Source: Candidatus Zymogenaceae bacterium (GTDB lineage: Bacteria; Desulfobacterota; Zymogenia; Zymogenales; Zymogenaceae). From it: 64,000 bases of DNA. The notes beneath the pieces are model-generated. The model made no database searches. It was not told the DNA's origin and worked only from the letters and a program-made list of their open reading frames with translations. The stretch spans positions 1 to 64,000 of the forward strand of contig JAFGFE010000002.1 of the NCBI GenBank assembly GCA_016931225.1, in the 5' to 3' direction. Positions 16,491 to 25,620 of this stretch are shown in pieces (position 1 is the first letter of the stretch; the number at the start of each line of letters is the position of its first letter). The position numbers and the translations under genes were made by a program.

Positions 16491-19400
16491 ATGTCATTAC
16501 CGAAATTTTCCGTTAATAATCCGGTTCTGGTAAATATGATCACCATTGCGGTGTTCGTGCTGGGGGTGATTTTTACCGCAAACCTGAATCGGGAGATCTT
16601 TCCGCCGATAGCCTATGGATATATTATCATTATCACTCCATATCCGGGGGCGTCTCCCGAAGAGATAGAGAAGACCGTTACCAAGCCGATAGAAGACGAG
16701 ATAGCCGACGTGGACGGCATAGACACCCTGAATTCCCGGACGCGGGAGGGGGTTTCCACCATTATTATCCAGGCGGAGAGCGAGATAGACGGCCTGAAGC
16801 TGGATCAGCTGTTCAATGACATCAAAAATGAGGTGGACAAGGTCGAGGATCTTCCCGATGATATAGAACAGACCGAGTTCATAAAGCTCAGTGCTGAGTT
16901 CCCGGCCATTACCGTGGCGATGGGGGGCGATATCCCCGAGGAATTCCTGCAGGAATCGACGGACCGACTCAAGAAAAAGATAGAGCTCATCGACGGCATC
17001 GGGAGCGTTGATACCTGGGGATATCGCGATACGGAGATGTGGGTTCAGGTGGATCCCCGCAGGGTGGAGGCCGCGAATCTTTCCCTGACCGAAATAATAA
17101 ACGCCATCAAGTCCAGGAACCTCAACATCCCCGGCGGCTCATTCGACGTGGGTCGAAAGGAGCTTTTAATCCGCACCATGGGTGAGGTGGAGGAATCCGA
17201 CGATATCGAAGAGGTCGTCATTCGTACGCTCCCCACCGGAAACATCACGGTGGATGATGTCGCCGACGTTGTGGAGACCTTCGAAGAAGAAGATGTCTAC
17301 GGAAGAATAAACGGCAGGAAAACCATAGCCATATTCATCAACAAGAAGGCCGACGGTGACATCATTGACATCGTCGACGAGGTGAAGCGGCTTGTTGAGG
17401 AAGAGAAAAAGTATCTTCCTGCCGGTGCGAAAATCGATCTGGTCCAGGATTACTCAAAGTACGTCGAGCGGAGGCAGCAGACACTCATCATCAACGGCAT
17501 CATCGGTCTGTTTCTGGTGCTGTTGATTCTGTATACCTTTCTTGAATCCCGGGTGGCCTTCTGGGCGGCGATGGGTATTCCGTTTTCCTTTTTGCTCGCC
17601 CTTGTTATCATGTATTACATGGGAATGAGCCTGAACATGCTCTCCATGTTCGCCCTCATCCTTGTGCTCGGAATTGTCGTGGACGACGCCATTGTGGTGG
17701 CGGAAAACGTCTTCCGCTACCGTGAAATGGGCCTGTCTCCATCCGAGGCAGCCATCGTCGGCGCGGAGGAGGTGGGTCTTCCCGTTGTCGCCGCTATTGC
17801 CACGAACATCGCCGCCTTCCTGCCGCTGTTGATGATCGCAGGCATCACCGGCAAGTTTATGCGGGTCATTCCCGAGGTGGTCATTTTGACCCTCCTGGCC
17901 TCTCTCTTGGAGGCGTTTCTGGTGCTGCCGTCTCATCTGGCCGAGTTCGTCAAGGTCCGGGTGGATGACACACAAAAGGAGGCACGGGCCTGGTTTCGAC
18001 ACATACGGGACGCCTACGGCAACCTTCTGGAGTCGTTCCTCAGGCGGAGGTATGTTATATTCTTCGGCCTGTTCGGTGTGGCGCTCGTGACCATCGTCAC
18101 CGCCGCCCTAACCATGGATTTCGTCTTCATGGGCAAGGTCCGTTCGGAGCAGTTCATGATCGACATCATCAATCCGGTGGACAGCAACAAGGACGAGACC
18201 GATCGGGTCGTCAGTGAGGTGGAAAAGCTGGTGCTGGAGCTGCCCAAAGAGGACGTAGCGGCGGTTATCAGTCTTGTCGGGTATCTGGAGACCGGTGCCG
18301 CACCCCTGGAGGGGTCGTATGTGGGACAGGTGTGGGTGGAATTGACCGAGCATGGCTATGAGGATGTGGGGGCGGATGAGATAATAAAGGAACTCAGAAA
18401 GGACATAGCCAAGATACCGGGTCCCGAGTCGATACGGTTTACGGAGATAACCGGGGGTCCCCCCACCGGTAAACCGGTTTCGGTGGAAATCCGGGGCGAT
18501 GACTATGCAGTCATGGAACGGTTGGCCGAGGATTTCAAGGCGGAGCTTGAGACAATTGAAGGGGTGAAGGACATTGATGATGATTTCGAGAGGGGGAAGG
18601 AAGAGGTTCGCATCATCATAGACGAGCACAAGGTCCGCTCCCTGGGATTGAATGTGGCCTCGGTGGCCACGGAAATACGACATGCCTTCACCGGCGGGGA
18701 TGCGGGAACCATCCGCCGGGGCGACAAGAGCATCGATATCATCGTCAAATACGACGAGGAATTCCAGAACCCGGATTACCTTATGAACTTCTCCGTGCCG
18801 AGCACAAACGGCGAGCGTATTCCCATAAAGAGCTTCGCGGAGATCGAATACGGCCGGGGGATACTGATCATCCGTCACAGCGAGAAGGAGCGGACAATTA
18901 CTGTTACCGCCGATATCGAAAAGGGTGTGACCACATCGAGCAAGGTAAACGAACAGCTCATTGAAAAGTTCGGTACAGTCAGCAGCGAGGATCCCGAATA
19001 TACCTTCCATTACGGCGGAGAGTATGAGGACACCCAGGAGTCGATAAAATCGATGTTCCAGGCGTTTTGGCTTGCCATAGCAATTATCTACATCATCCTG
19101 GCGGCCCTGTTCAAGTCGTTTTCCCAGCCGATCATCATTATGATCACCGTACCCTTCTCCTTTATCGGAGTGGTCCTCGGGCTGTTTATTATGGATGTGG
19201 AGCTCTCGCTGCTTGCGGTCATCGGCGTCGTGGCACTTGTCGGAATTGTGGTCAACGATTCACTGGTGCTGGTGGATTTTATCAATCGCGCCCGCACCGA
19301 GGGGAAGAAAGTGTACGACGCGGTGCTGGAATCCGGAAAAATCAGGCTTCGCCCGGTACTCCTCACAACCCTGACCACAATCGGCGGCCTTGGACCCATG

Positions 19401-19568
19401 GCTTTTGGACTTGGCGGCAAGGAGCCGTATCTGGCACCCATGGCGATATCCATTGTGTGGGGCTTGGCGTTCGCCACAATATTGACACTTCTCATCATCC
19501 CCTGTTTCTACATGATTCTGGATGATTTTAACGATAAGTTCTTCAAAAGGGTCAAGGGCGATCGGTGA
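16491..19568 (+). CDS. RND-family efflux transporter permease (AcrB-like)
   Basis: Proton-driven inner-membrane pump of 1025 residues, the standard RND size. The N-terminal membrane helix is followed by the porter-domain hallmark PYPGASPEEIEKTVTKPIE (about residues 50-68). The central membrane block has GIVVDDAIVVAENVFRY with the two adjacent Asp residues used for proton relay. The second half repeats the pattern with GIVVNDSLVLVDFINRAR and LRPVLLTTLTTIGGLGPMA. The substrate cannot be read from the sequence. It lies 28 bases after the adaptor gene and overlaps the next gene by four bases. Confidence 0.94.
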   Translation: MSLPKFSVNNPVLVNMITIAVFVLGVIFTANLNREIFPPIAYGYIIIITPYPGASPEEIEKTVTKPIEDEIADVDGIDTLNSRTREGVSTIIIQAESEIDGLKLDQLFNDIKNEVDKVEDLPDDIEQTEFIKLSAEFPAITVAMGGDIPEEFLQESTDRLKKKIELIDGIGSVDTWGYRDTEMWVQVDPRRVEAANLSLTEIINAIKSRNLNIPGGSFDVGRKELLIRTMGEVEESDDIEEVVIRTLPTGNITVDDVADVVETFEEEDVYGRINGRKTIAIFINKKADGDIIDIVDEVKRLVEEEKKYLPAGAKIDLVQDYSKYVERRQQTLIINGIIGLFLVLLILYTFLESRVAFWAAMGIPFSFLLALVIMYYMGMSLNMLSMFALILVLGIVVDDAIVVAENVFRYREMGLSPSEAAIVGAEEVGLPVVAAIATNIAAFLPLLMIAGITGKFMRVIPEVVILTLLASLLEAFLVLPSHLAEFVKVRVDDTQKEARAWFRHIRDAYGNLLESFLRRRYVIFFGLFGVALVTIVTAALTMDFVFMGKVRSEQFMIDIINPVDSNKDETDRVVSEVEKLVLELPKEDVAAVISLVGYLETGAAPLEGSYVGQVWVELTEHGYEDVGADEIIKELRKDIAKIPGPESIRFTEITGGPPTGKPVSVEIRGDDYAVMERLAEDFKAELETIEGVKDIDDDFERGKEEVRIIIDEHKVRSLGLNVASVATEIRHAFTGGDAGTIRRGDKSIDIIVKYDEEFQNPDYLMNFSVPSTNGERIPIKSFAEIEYGRGILIIRHSEKERTITVTADIEKGVTTSSKVNEQLIEKFGTVSSEDPEYTFHYGGEYEDTQESIKSMFQAFWLAIAIIYIILAALFKSFSQPIIIMITVPFSFIGVVLGLFIMDVELSLLAVIGVVALVGIVVNDSLVLVDFINRARTEGKKVYDAVLESGKIRLRPVLLTTLTTIGGLGPMAFGLGGKEPYLAPMAISIVWGLAFATILTLLIIPCFYMILDDFNDKFFKRVKGDR

Positions 19569-20392
19569 TACGGCTCGAAGGTGTCACCGTAACGTTCCGA
19601 TCTCGAGACGGCATTGAAACAAAGGCGCTGGACGGAGTGAACCTCTCGGTTCCCCGGGGGAGGTATGCCGCACTGATCGGCCCCAACGGCTCGGGGAAGA
19701 CGACCATCGCGAAGGTTGTCAAGGGGATTATCTCACCGGACTCGGGAACGGTAACCATACATGACGAGATGCTCTCCCCGGGAGCCCTCGCGGGTGATGT
19801 GGGACTGGTTTTTTCCAACCCGGAGAATCAGATCGTATCGGCGGTTGTGGAAGAGGACATCGCTTTCGGTCTCGAGAATCAGGGGGTGGAGATGTTCCGC
19901 ATGCACGAGATGGTGGCGGAGATCATGGAGCGGCTGGATATCGCCCATCTGGCAAAAATGCTTCCGCATAACCTCTCGGGCGGCGAGCAGCAAAGGCTCG
20001 TCATCGCCGGTGTGTTGGTGATGGGCCTTGATATTATCGTGTTCGACGAGGCCACATCGATGCTGGATGTGAGCGGCAGGCGGGATATATTGAACCTGAT
20101 ACGGCGCCTCAACAACGTGGAGGGAATGACCGTTCTTTCCATCACCCATTCCCTAGCAGAGGCGATACTCGCGGACGAGGTGCATGTGATACATGGGGGG
20201 AAGATGGTATTTCATGGAACCCCCGGCGACCTGCTACACTCTCAGGACGTGCTTGATGATATCGGTTTCACCCTTTCTGAATTTCCTGGTCTTGTCAGGG
20301 GATTGATCGATGCCGGTGTTCCTCTTTCTTCGGGGAATATTACCATCGATATCGTGGCGGAGACGCTCTCTAGATTACATACGGGGGGATGA
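19565..20392 (+). CDS. ABC transporter ATP-binding protein of the ECF/CbiO type
   Basis: A 275-residue nucleotide-binding subunit. Walker A GPNGSGKTT is at residues 39-47, the Q-loop segment FSNPENQIVS at 84-93, signature LSGGEQQ at 137-143, and Walker B IIVFDEA at 157-163 followed by a D-loop and a switch His (SITHSLAEA). The NPxNQ form of the Q-loop is typical of EcfA/CbiO ATPases of energy-coupling-factor vitamin and metal importers. No EcfT or substrate-binding membrane protein is nearby. The GTG start overlaps the RND stop as GTGA, implying translational coupling to an unrelated transporter class. Confidence 0.88.
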   Translation: MIRLEGVTVTFRSRDGIETKALDGVNLSVPRGRYAALIGPNGSGKTTIAKVVKGIISPDSGTVTIHDEMLSPGALAGDVGLVFSNPENQIVSAVVEEDIAFGLENQGVEMFRMHEMVAEIMERLDIAHLAKMLPHNLSGGEQQRLVIAGVLVMGLDIIVFDEATSMLDVSGRRDILNLIRRLNNVEGMTVLSITHSLAEAILADEVHVIHGGKMVFHGTPGDLLHSQDVLDDIGFTLSEFPGLVRGLIDAGVPLSSGNITIDIVAETLSRLHTGG

Positions 20393-20393
20393 T

Positions 20394-20699
20394 ATGTCTG
20401 GATATCGATGCGGTCGATGTGATAAAAATATCCCGGAAGGCGGCCTGTATTATGTCTTCACAATACAGTCGGTGTCAGGTTTTGACGGTGTCGTCGAGAT
20501 ACATGCGGACGAAAACATGTCAAAGGCTTCCTCTCAGATCGAGCGGGCCAAAGCGGTCGATCTCGAGCGGGATGTTTTCTGGGAGCATAAGGTGGTGGTC
20601 TGCGCCTCCTGCAAGGAAACGCTGGTTTCCCTATTCATGTCGGAGCTTCTGTCCCAGCACGATGTAGAATCGAAATCCGCGGATCGAAGCATTCACTGA
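20394..20699 (+). CDS. Small protein with two CxxC pairs (zinc-ribbon-like), unknown function
   Basis: 101 residues beginning MSGYRCGRCDKNIPEGGLYY. A CGRC-type pair stands near the N-terminus and a CASC pair near residue 75, a spacing that could build a zinc ribbon or treble-clef fold. The middle is an ordinary soluble domain with FDGVVEIHADENM. The start at ATG 20394 is one base after the ATPase stop; the open frame extends upstream into that gene but those codons belong to the ATPase in another frame. I do not recognise a named family. Confidence 0.75.
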   Translation: MSGYRCGRCDKNIPEGGLYYVFTIQSVSGFDGVVEIHADENMSKASSQIERAKAVDLERDVFWEHKVVVCASCKETLVSLFMSELLSQHDVESKSADRSIH

Positions 20700-20729
20700 C
20701 CCTCCTTTTCCTCTCTCCCATCTTATTCG

Positions 20730-20758
20730 TTGACATTCAAGGGTATTCCTGTAATAAT
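20730..20758 (+). promoter_or_regulatory. Sigma-70-type promoter for the HtrA-like gene
   Basis: A perfect -35 box TTGACA (20730-20735) is followed after 17 bases by AATAAT (20753-20758), five of six matches to the -10 consensus. It lies 31 bases upstream of the ATG at 20790 in the only spacer of this region, so it probably drives the protease gene and the genes behind it. Confidence 0.7.
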
Positions 20759-20789
20759 GTGCTGAGCGGGATATGGGATATCATATATC

Positions 20790-22289
20790 ATGAATTATCA
20801 TGAAAAACAAAAGAGTGTTCTGCGTTTGATGATGGTTTTCTGTGCCGCCGCCCTGATGTTCTTCGGGTGTGCAGATGCGGATATGGGAAACTTCAACTGG
20901 GAAATGCTCTCGTTTTCAGACGAACCTGAAACGAGCACAATCGGGGGCCCTTCCGGTGATGTGCCGGGAGGCGAAATCACGGAGGACACACCGGCCCACA
21001 GACCGGAGGTGGAGACCGCCTCTTTCGATAAGGTTGTGGGGCTTTTGCCGTCCGTTGTGATGATAGAGGCGTTGGTTGCGCCCCCCGCAGTACCCGAAGA
21101 CGACATCCACAAAGGTTATTACGATACCCCCCATTCGGATCCGACTCAACCCATGCCCGTTTTCGGTGCCGGCATCATCATCGATGAGGCGGGAAACATC
21201 CTGACGACGGCCCACCTGGTGGAGGGTTCGGATACAATCACGGTATTCATGTCCGACGGGGCTGAATATGACGCGCGGATCGCCGGAACCTATGATCTGA
21301 TGGATATCGCGGTGCTTTCGATTATCGATATGGAACCTGTCGACGCCGCATTCATCCCCGCCGCCATCGGAGACCCGGACGAAATCTCCCTGGGGGACTG
21401 GATCGGAATCATAGGCAATCCTTTCGGGCTGGGAACAAGTTTGACGGTGGGCGTGGTCGGCGCGATGAATCGACGGGATATTAACCCCCGGGTCATCGGC
21501 GAATATATCCAGGTCAACGCCGCCGTAAATCCGGGACTCTCCGGAGGACCGCTGGTGAACCTCGACGGCGAAGTGGTGGGGATGGTATCCGGACTGCTCT
21601 CTCCGGCCGAGGGGATCGGCTTTGCCGTACCCATAGACGATGCGATGGGAAAGGCTTCCGAGATCGTGGCTACGGGACGCGTTGCAACCGGGTGGGTCGG
21701 CGTGACGGTGCAGGCGCTGACCCCGGAGCTCTCGAAAATCTTCCAGATAGAGGGTGATTCCGGCGTACTGGTGGTCTCGGTGGAGGAACGAAGCCCCGGT
21801 GATTGGGCGGGGATTCTCTCGGGCGATGTGATCATGAAGTTTGGTCAAACTGATATCACAAACGGTGGGGATTATGATACCGCCGTTCTCACCTCACAAC
21901 CCGGCTTTTCATATAACGTGGAGATGATACGGGGGGGGCAGCCTCTGACCGTTGTCGTGACGGTATCGGAAAGATACGGTATGCGTGCGCCGGAATCCGT
22001 CGATGTCATGGACGCCGGTACCGATCTTTTGGGCCTTTTTGTGGTGGATGTGCCCGAGGATGTATCTTTATCTGTCGGCATATCGGAGGGGGTCCTGGTT
22101 CTGAACGTCACCGGGGATGACTCAATGATTTCCCCCGGCGATCTTATTCTGTCGGTTAATAGAAGGGCCGTGACCGATCGTACCACGTATCTTGCCGCCC
22201 TTGCCGGAGCGGCGGCGAATGACTCGGCGCTGCTGTTGGTACACAGCCGGTCGGATACGTTTTTTGTCACTCGAGAGATAAGGAAATAG
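20790..22289 (+). CDS. HtrA/DegP-like serine protease, lipoprotein, with PDZ domain
   Basis: Probable periplasmic quality-control protease. The N-terminus ends a hydrophobic stretch with LMFFGC, so Cys27 is a likely lipidation site. A linker of about 50 residues follows. The trypsin-like domain has the complete triad: His142 in LTTAHLV, Asp172 in MDIAVL, and Ser251 in NPGLSGGPL (Leu replaces the usual Asn of GNSGGP). A PDZ domain follows at about residues 300-390 (GWVGVTVQALTPEL), and a weaker second PDZ-like segment occupies roughly 410-495. The 499 residues are within the DegP/DegQ range. Confidence 0.9.
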   Translation: MNYHEKQKSVLRLMMVFCAAALMFFGCADADMGNFNWEMLSFSDEPETSTIGGPSGDVPGGEITEDTPAHRPEVETASFDKVVGLLPSVVMIEALVAPPAVPEDDIHKGYYDTPHSDPTQPMPVFGAGIIIDEAGNILTTAHLVEGSDTITVFMSDGAEYDARIAGTYDLMDIAVLSIIDMEPVDAAFIPAAIGDPDEISLGDWIGIIGNPFGLGTSLTVGVVGAMNRRDINPRVIGEYIQVNAAVNPGLSGGPLVNLDGEVVGMVSGLLSPAEGIGFAVPIDDAMGKASEIVATGRVATGWVGVTVQALTPELSKIFQIEGDSGVLVVSVEERSPGDWAGILSGDVIMKFGQTDITNGGDYDTAVLTSQPGFSYNVEMIRGGQPLTVVVTVSERYGMRAPESVDVMDAGTDLLGLFVVDVPEDVSLSVGISEGVLVLNVTGDDSMISPGDLILSVNRRAVTDRTTYLAALAGAAANDSALLLVHSRSDTFFVTREIRK

Positions 22290-22290
22290 G

Positions 22291-22554
22291 ATGTCCCTGA
22301 TCACCGATCCCGAGGCGGCCAAGAGGCTTGCTCGAACCATCATTTCAGATATTACTCTGTACAACAAGGAAAAGGTGCTGGAGGGTCTTGAAAACGACAA
22401 TCTCTTTGATGTATTGAAAAAAGAATTGGATCAGGGGCGGCGCGTTTATGAAAGCAGGGTGTCTCCCGAAGTGCTCAAGTCCAGTAATTTTTACGACCTG
22501 GCCATTGTCGATATTATGGTACAACAGGCCAAAGGTATGGAATCGAACCTGTAA
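22291..22554 (+). CDS. Small conserved-looking protein of unknown function
   Basis: 87 residues beginning MSLITDPEAAKRLARTIISD, with no membrane segment or cysteine. It is predicted to be mainly helical and slightly acidic: NLFDVLKKELDQGRRVYESRV is followed by NFYDLAIVDIMVQQ. It starts one base after the protease gene, and rluD begins five bases after its stop, so it is co-transcribed with both. I do not recognise a family name. Confidence 0.75.
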   Translation: MSLITDPEAAKRLARTIISDITLYNKEKVLEGLENDNLFDVLKKELDQGRRVYESRVSPEVLKSSNFYDLAIVDIMVQQAKGMESNL

Positions 22555-22559
22555 TTCCC

Positions 22560-23591
22560 TTGAAGGAAAGGAATCATCATCCCACACGTATTGTGACACG
22601 TCATTTTCGTGTGTCCCCCGAAGATGAAGGAACGCGTCTTGACCGTTTTCTTTCATCATGCCTTCCCGATCTTTCCAGATCTTTTCTTAAAAAAGCGATT
22701 GAGACAGGCGATGTACTGGTGGATGGCGAAACCGTCCGGCCGTCATATCGGTTAAAAGATACGCAATCGGTCGATATCGTCCTCCCCGATACCGGGCTTG
22801 AACATATCGTCCCCGAAGACGTCCCCTTTGATGTGATATATGAGGATGAACACCTGGCGGTCATCGAGAAGCCCGCAGGTGTCGTGGTGCATCCGGGTGC
22901 GGGGTCGAAACGGGCGACGCTCGTCTCGGGGCTGCTTTTCCGGGGGATTACCCTCGCTGTGGCCGATGACCCGGACCGTCCCGGTATCGTTCACCGGCTC
23001 GATCGGGACACCTCCGGTATCCTTGTAGTCGCTAAAAGCGATCGCGCCTTATCCCGCCTCATGGAGCAGTTCAAGGCCCACACGACGGAAAGGCTGTATG
23101 AGGGGGTGTGTTGGGGGAGGATCCCTCACGATGTGATGGTCATAGACTCCCCGGTGGGGCGACACAGGAGCGATCGAACCCGCATGAGCACCCGCACGGA
23201 TGCCGGGAGAGATGCGGTAACGGAGGTGGAGGTCGTTCGTCGGTTCGCCCATATGACCCACGCCCGCTTTCGCCTCAGAACCGGCAGAACCCACCAAATA
23301 CGCGTTCACCTGGCGTCGCGGGGGCATCCGGTCGTGGGTGATGCCGTCTACGGTTCGATGAAACGGCTGGGGGACCTCCCGGCCGGCCCCGTTCGCCGGG
23401 CGGCGAAAAAAATGACCCGCCAGGCCCTCCATGCGATGGTGCTTGGATTCACTCATCCGGTCAGCGGGGAATTTCTTCGTTTCGAGTCCGTCCTCCCCGA
23501 AGATATCAGGGGACTCATCGACGCCCTGTGCATGGAAGAGGAGGAGTCCCGGACATACCCGACCGACGGGAGCGGGGGGGATACGACATGA
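22560..23591 (+). CDS. rluD: Pseudouridine synthase, RluA/RluD family
   Basis: Converts uridines of 23S rRNA (classically 1911/1915/1917) to pseudouridine. An N-terminal S4 RNA-binding domain (about residues 20-85, EGTRLDRFLSSCLPDLSRSFLKKAI) precedes the catalytic domain. The latter has the motif GIVHRLDRDTSGILVVAK with the catalytic Asp, then GRTHQIRVHLASRGHPVVGDAVYG. The start shown is TTG 22560, giving 343 residues; a start a few codons later cannot be excluded. Its end overlaps the ATG of the next gene. Confidence 0.92.
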   Translation: MKERNHHPTRIVTRHFRVSPEDEGTRLDRFLSSCLPDLSRSFLKKAIETGDVLVDGETVRPSYRLKDTQSVDIVLPDTGLEHIVPEDVPFDVIYEDEHLAVIEKPAGVVVHPGAGSKRATLVSGLLFRGITLAVADDPDRPGIVHRLDRDTSGILVVAKSDRALSRLMEQFKAHTTERLYEGVCWGRIPHDVMVIDSPVGRHRSDRTRMSTRTDAGRDAVTEVEVVRRFAHMTHARFRLRTGRTHQIRVHLASRGHPVVGDAVYGSMKRLGDLPAGPVRRAAKKMTRQALHAMVLGFTHPVSGEFLRFESVLPEDIRGLIDALCMEEEESRTYPTDGSGGDTT

Positions 23592-24352
23592 CGCCGATTG
23601 TCTCTCAAGTGCTTGCGGATATCGACACTGTGACCCACGGCTTTTTTTCGAGGATGCAGAACGATGATGAGACGCCCCTGAATTTCGATTATCGAAAGGG
23701 CGATCCTTATCTTCGAGAGAAAAGCTATAAATACGCAGGTCTTTTTTTGGGCGTTTCCCCGAAGCGTATCTATGTTACCAACCAGGTTCACGGGGACGGG
23801 ATAGAGGTGCTCAGGACTATGCCGGATGAAACATCGGTCAGGGGTGGGGTGGAGAACGACGCCGTGATGACGGATGTTCACGGTGTCGCCCTGACGGTTC
23901 TGACGGCGGACTGTGTGCCGATATTGATCGCGGACGTGTCCGGGCGGGCGGTGGCGGCGGTGCACGCAGGGTGGCGCGGCACGGCCCTGGAAATAGGGAA
24001 AAAGGCCGTCCGGGTCATGACGGACGCCTTCGATCTTGTCCCCGGAGATCTCGCCGCGGCCGTAGGTCCCGCCATCGGCCCGTGCTGTTACCGGGTGGGT
24101 CCGGAGGTGCTTGGGGCGATGAGGTCCGTCTTTTCGTGGGCGGACTCGTATATTGAGCGCGGGACGGACGGGCACGGGCATCTCGATCTTCAGGGGATCA
24201 ACCGGGAGGTGCTGGTGGATGCCGGGCTCGATCGGGATCGAGTGGAGGTCGTCTCCCGCTGTACCGCGTGCGATGAGGAACTCTTTTATTCCTATCGGCG
24301 GGACGGTGATGGGACGGGGAGGATGTTGAGCGCTATTGTTTTGAATATATAG
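23588..24352 (+). CDS. pgeF: Peptidoglycan-editing factor / purine nucleoside phosphorylase (YfiH/PgeF, LACC1 family)
   Basis: Members cleave adenosine and inosine nucleosides and, in E. coli, remove wrongly incorporated UDP-MurNAc-Ser. The metal-binding motifs are present: TADCVPILIAD, HAGWRGT and AVGPAIGPCCYRVG. I start at ATG 23588, which overlaps the rluD stop (ATGA), giving 254 residues and the N-terminus MTPIVSQVLADIDTVTHGFFS. A longer open frame begins at 23528 but that part lies wholly within rluD. The rluD-pgeF pairing is common in bacteria. Confidence 0.92.
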   Translation: MTPIVSQVLADIDTVTHGFFSRMQNDDETPLNFDYRKGDPYLREKSYKYAGLFLGVSPKRIYVTNQVHGDGIEVLRTMPDETSVRGGVENDAVMTDVHGVALTVLTADCVPILIADVSGRAVAAVHAGWRGTALEIGKKAVRVMTDAFDLVPGDLAAAVGPAIGPCCYRVGPEVLGAMRSVFSWADSYIERGTDGHGHLDLQGINREVLVDAGLDRDRVEVVSRCTACDEELFYSYRRDGDGTGRMLSAIVLNI

Positions 24353-24360
24353 GTGTAACC

Positions 24361-24990
24361 ATGCTGATTACGGGACTCACCGGCGGAATCGCCAGCGGAA
24401 AAAGCAGCGCCGGGAAGATCATCGAAAGACTCGGGGGCGTTATTGTGGATTCTGACGCCGTTGCCCGGCACGTCGTGATGCCGGGGGAGCCGGCGCTGGA
24501 TGAAATCGTTCGTCGGTTCGGCGCCGATGTACTGGATGAAGGCGGCGTCCTTGACAGGGAGAAGCTGAGATATATCGTGTTTTATGACGATACAGCCCTC
24601 AAAGATCTCAACGCCATTGTTCATCCGGCGGTCTACAGAGAGATTGCCCGGAGGATGGAGGAATATCGGAATAACCCGAACGATAAAATCCTGTTTCTCG
24701 ACATTCCCCTTTTGTATGAATCGGGCGGCGAAGCTCTGGTCGATACGGTGGTGGTGGTGTATGTGGACCGGAAGACGCAAATAGACAGGCTTATGGCCCG
24801 GGACGAATTTTCCCGGGAAGAGGCGGAAAATCGGATTGACAAGCAGATGAGCCTGGATGAGAAGCGGGACCGTGCGGATTTCGTGATAGACAACCGGGGG
24901 ACTTTGAACGATCTGGAAGCGGAGACGGTGAGGGTGTTTGGAGAGCTTGAAGCAATGCGGGATCGCCGTCGGGCGGCTGGGGGGCAGTAG
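24361..24990 (+). CDS. coaE: Dephospho-CoA kinase
   Basis: Last step of coenzyme A synthesis: ATP-dependent phosphorylation of dephospho-CoA. The P-loop GGIASGKS is at residues 8-15, DSDAVARHVV near residue 31, and LFLDIPLLYESG near residue 117 forms the CoA-binding part. The 209 residues match the family. It follows pgeF by eight bases, and the next gene starts immediately after its stop. Confidence 0.95.
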   Translation: MLITGLTGGIASGKSSAGKIIERLGGVIVDSDAVARHVVMPGEPALDEIVRRFGADVLDEGGVLDREKLRYIVFYDDTALKDLNAIVHPAVYREIARRMEEYRNNPNDKILFLDIPLLYESGGEALVDTVVVVYVDRKTQIDRLMARDEFSREEAENRIDKQMSLDEKRDRADFVIDNRGTLNDLEAETVRVFGELEAMRDRRRAAGGQ

Positions 24991-25497
24991 GTGCTGGTGA
25001 TCATTGATGGATACAATTTGATGCTGTCCACCGGGGAGTACGGCGCCGTCAAGGGCAAAAACCTTACCCTTGCCAGGCGGCGGCTGATAGAGGATTTCAG
25101 ACGATATCAAGCGGTCAGAAAACACACCGTCATCATCGTCTTCGACGCCCAGGACGCGGGAAAAAAGTCCCGGAGCGAAAAGACCGTCGGCGGGGTGCGG
25201 GTGGTGTTTACGAGACACGGAGAGCGGGCGGACGACGCCATTGTGGACATTGCGGAAAAAAACAAGGGATTGGAGCGGGTGGTTGTGTCGTCGGACAACG
25301 AGGTTGCTCGAGGCTCACGGAGGCGGGGCGCGGTTGTGGTGTCTTCCGAGGAATTCCTTGAACGGCTCGGAGACGCGCTTTTGGAATATGATGAGACAGA
25401 GGACGACGAAGGAGAATCCGGAGGGGATGATCCGGGGAGTCGCCGTGCACCGTCCCGGCATCGGAGCAGGGAGCGGGTGATTTTGGATAAACTGTGA
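24991..25497 (+). CDS. NYN-domain (YacP/Rae1-like) ribonuclease
   Basis: 168 residues of a PIN-like fold. The acidic active-site residues are visible in VIIDGYNLML, VFDAQDAG, ERADDAIVDIAE and VVSSDNEVARGSRRRGA. In Bacillus subtilis the related Rae1 cuts mRNA on the ribosome; a similar role is possible but unproven. The start is GTG directly after the coaE stop. The last 30 residues are charged and basic. Confidence 0.85.
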   Translation: MLVIIDGYNLMLSTGEYGAVKGKNLTLARRRLIEDFRRYQAVRKHTVIIVFDAQDAGKKSRSEKTVGGVRVVFTRHGERADDAIVDIAEKNKGLERVVVSSDNEVARGSRRRGAVVVSSEEFLERLGDALLEYDETEDDEGESGGDDPGSRRAPSRHRSRERVILDKL

Positions 25498-25562
25498 CGA
25501 GTCGACGGCGCGGCGTCGATGAATGACGATTCGTGATGTGTGAGGGAATTTTTTATAAAAAT

Positions 25563-25591
25563 AGTCATTTGAGATGTGTTTTCGATATACT
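25563..25591 (+). promoter_or_regulatory. Candidate promoter for the SDR gene
   Basis: TAGTCA (25563-25568, four of six matches to the -35 consensus) and TATACT (25586-25591, five of six) are separated by 17 bases. They lie 30 bases before the ATG at 25621 in an AT-rich patch of an otherwise GC-rich region. Confidence 0.5.
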
Positions 25592-25620
25592 GTGACGATT
25601 GATTGAAAGGATGGAGAGGT

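Noticed and set aside
15527-16546. A 339-codon minus-strand frame with LSHFT repeats opposite the RND adaptor
   Set aside because: The repeats are the reverse reading of the EGEVT units; the plus-strand frame has adaptor motifs and a ribosome binding site.
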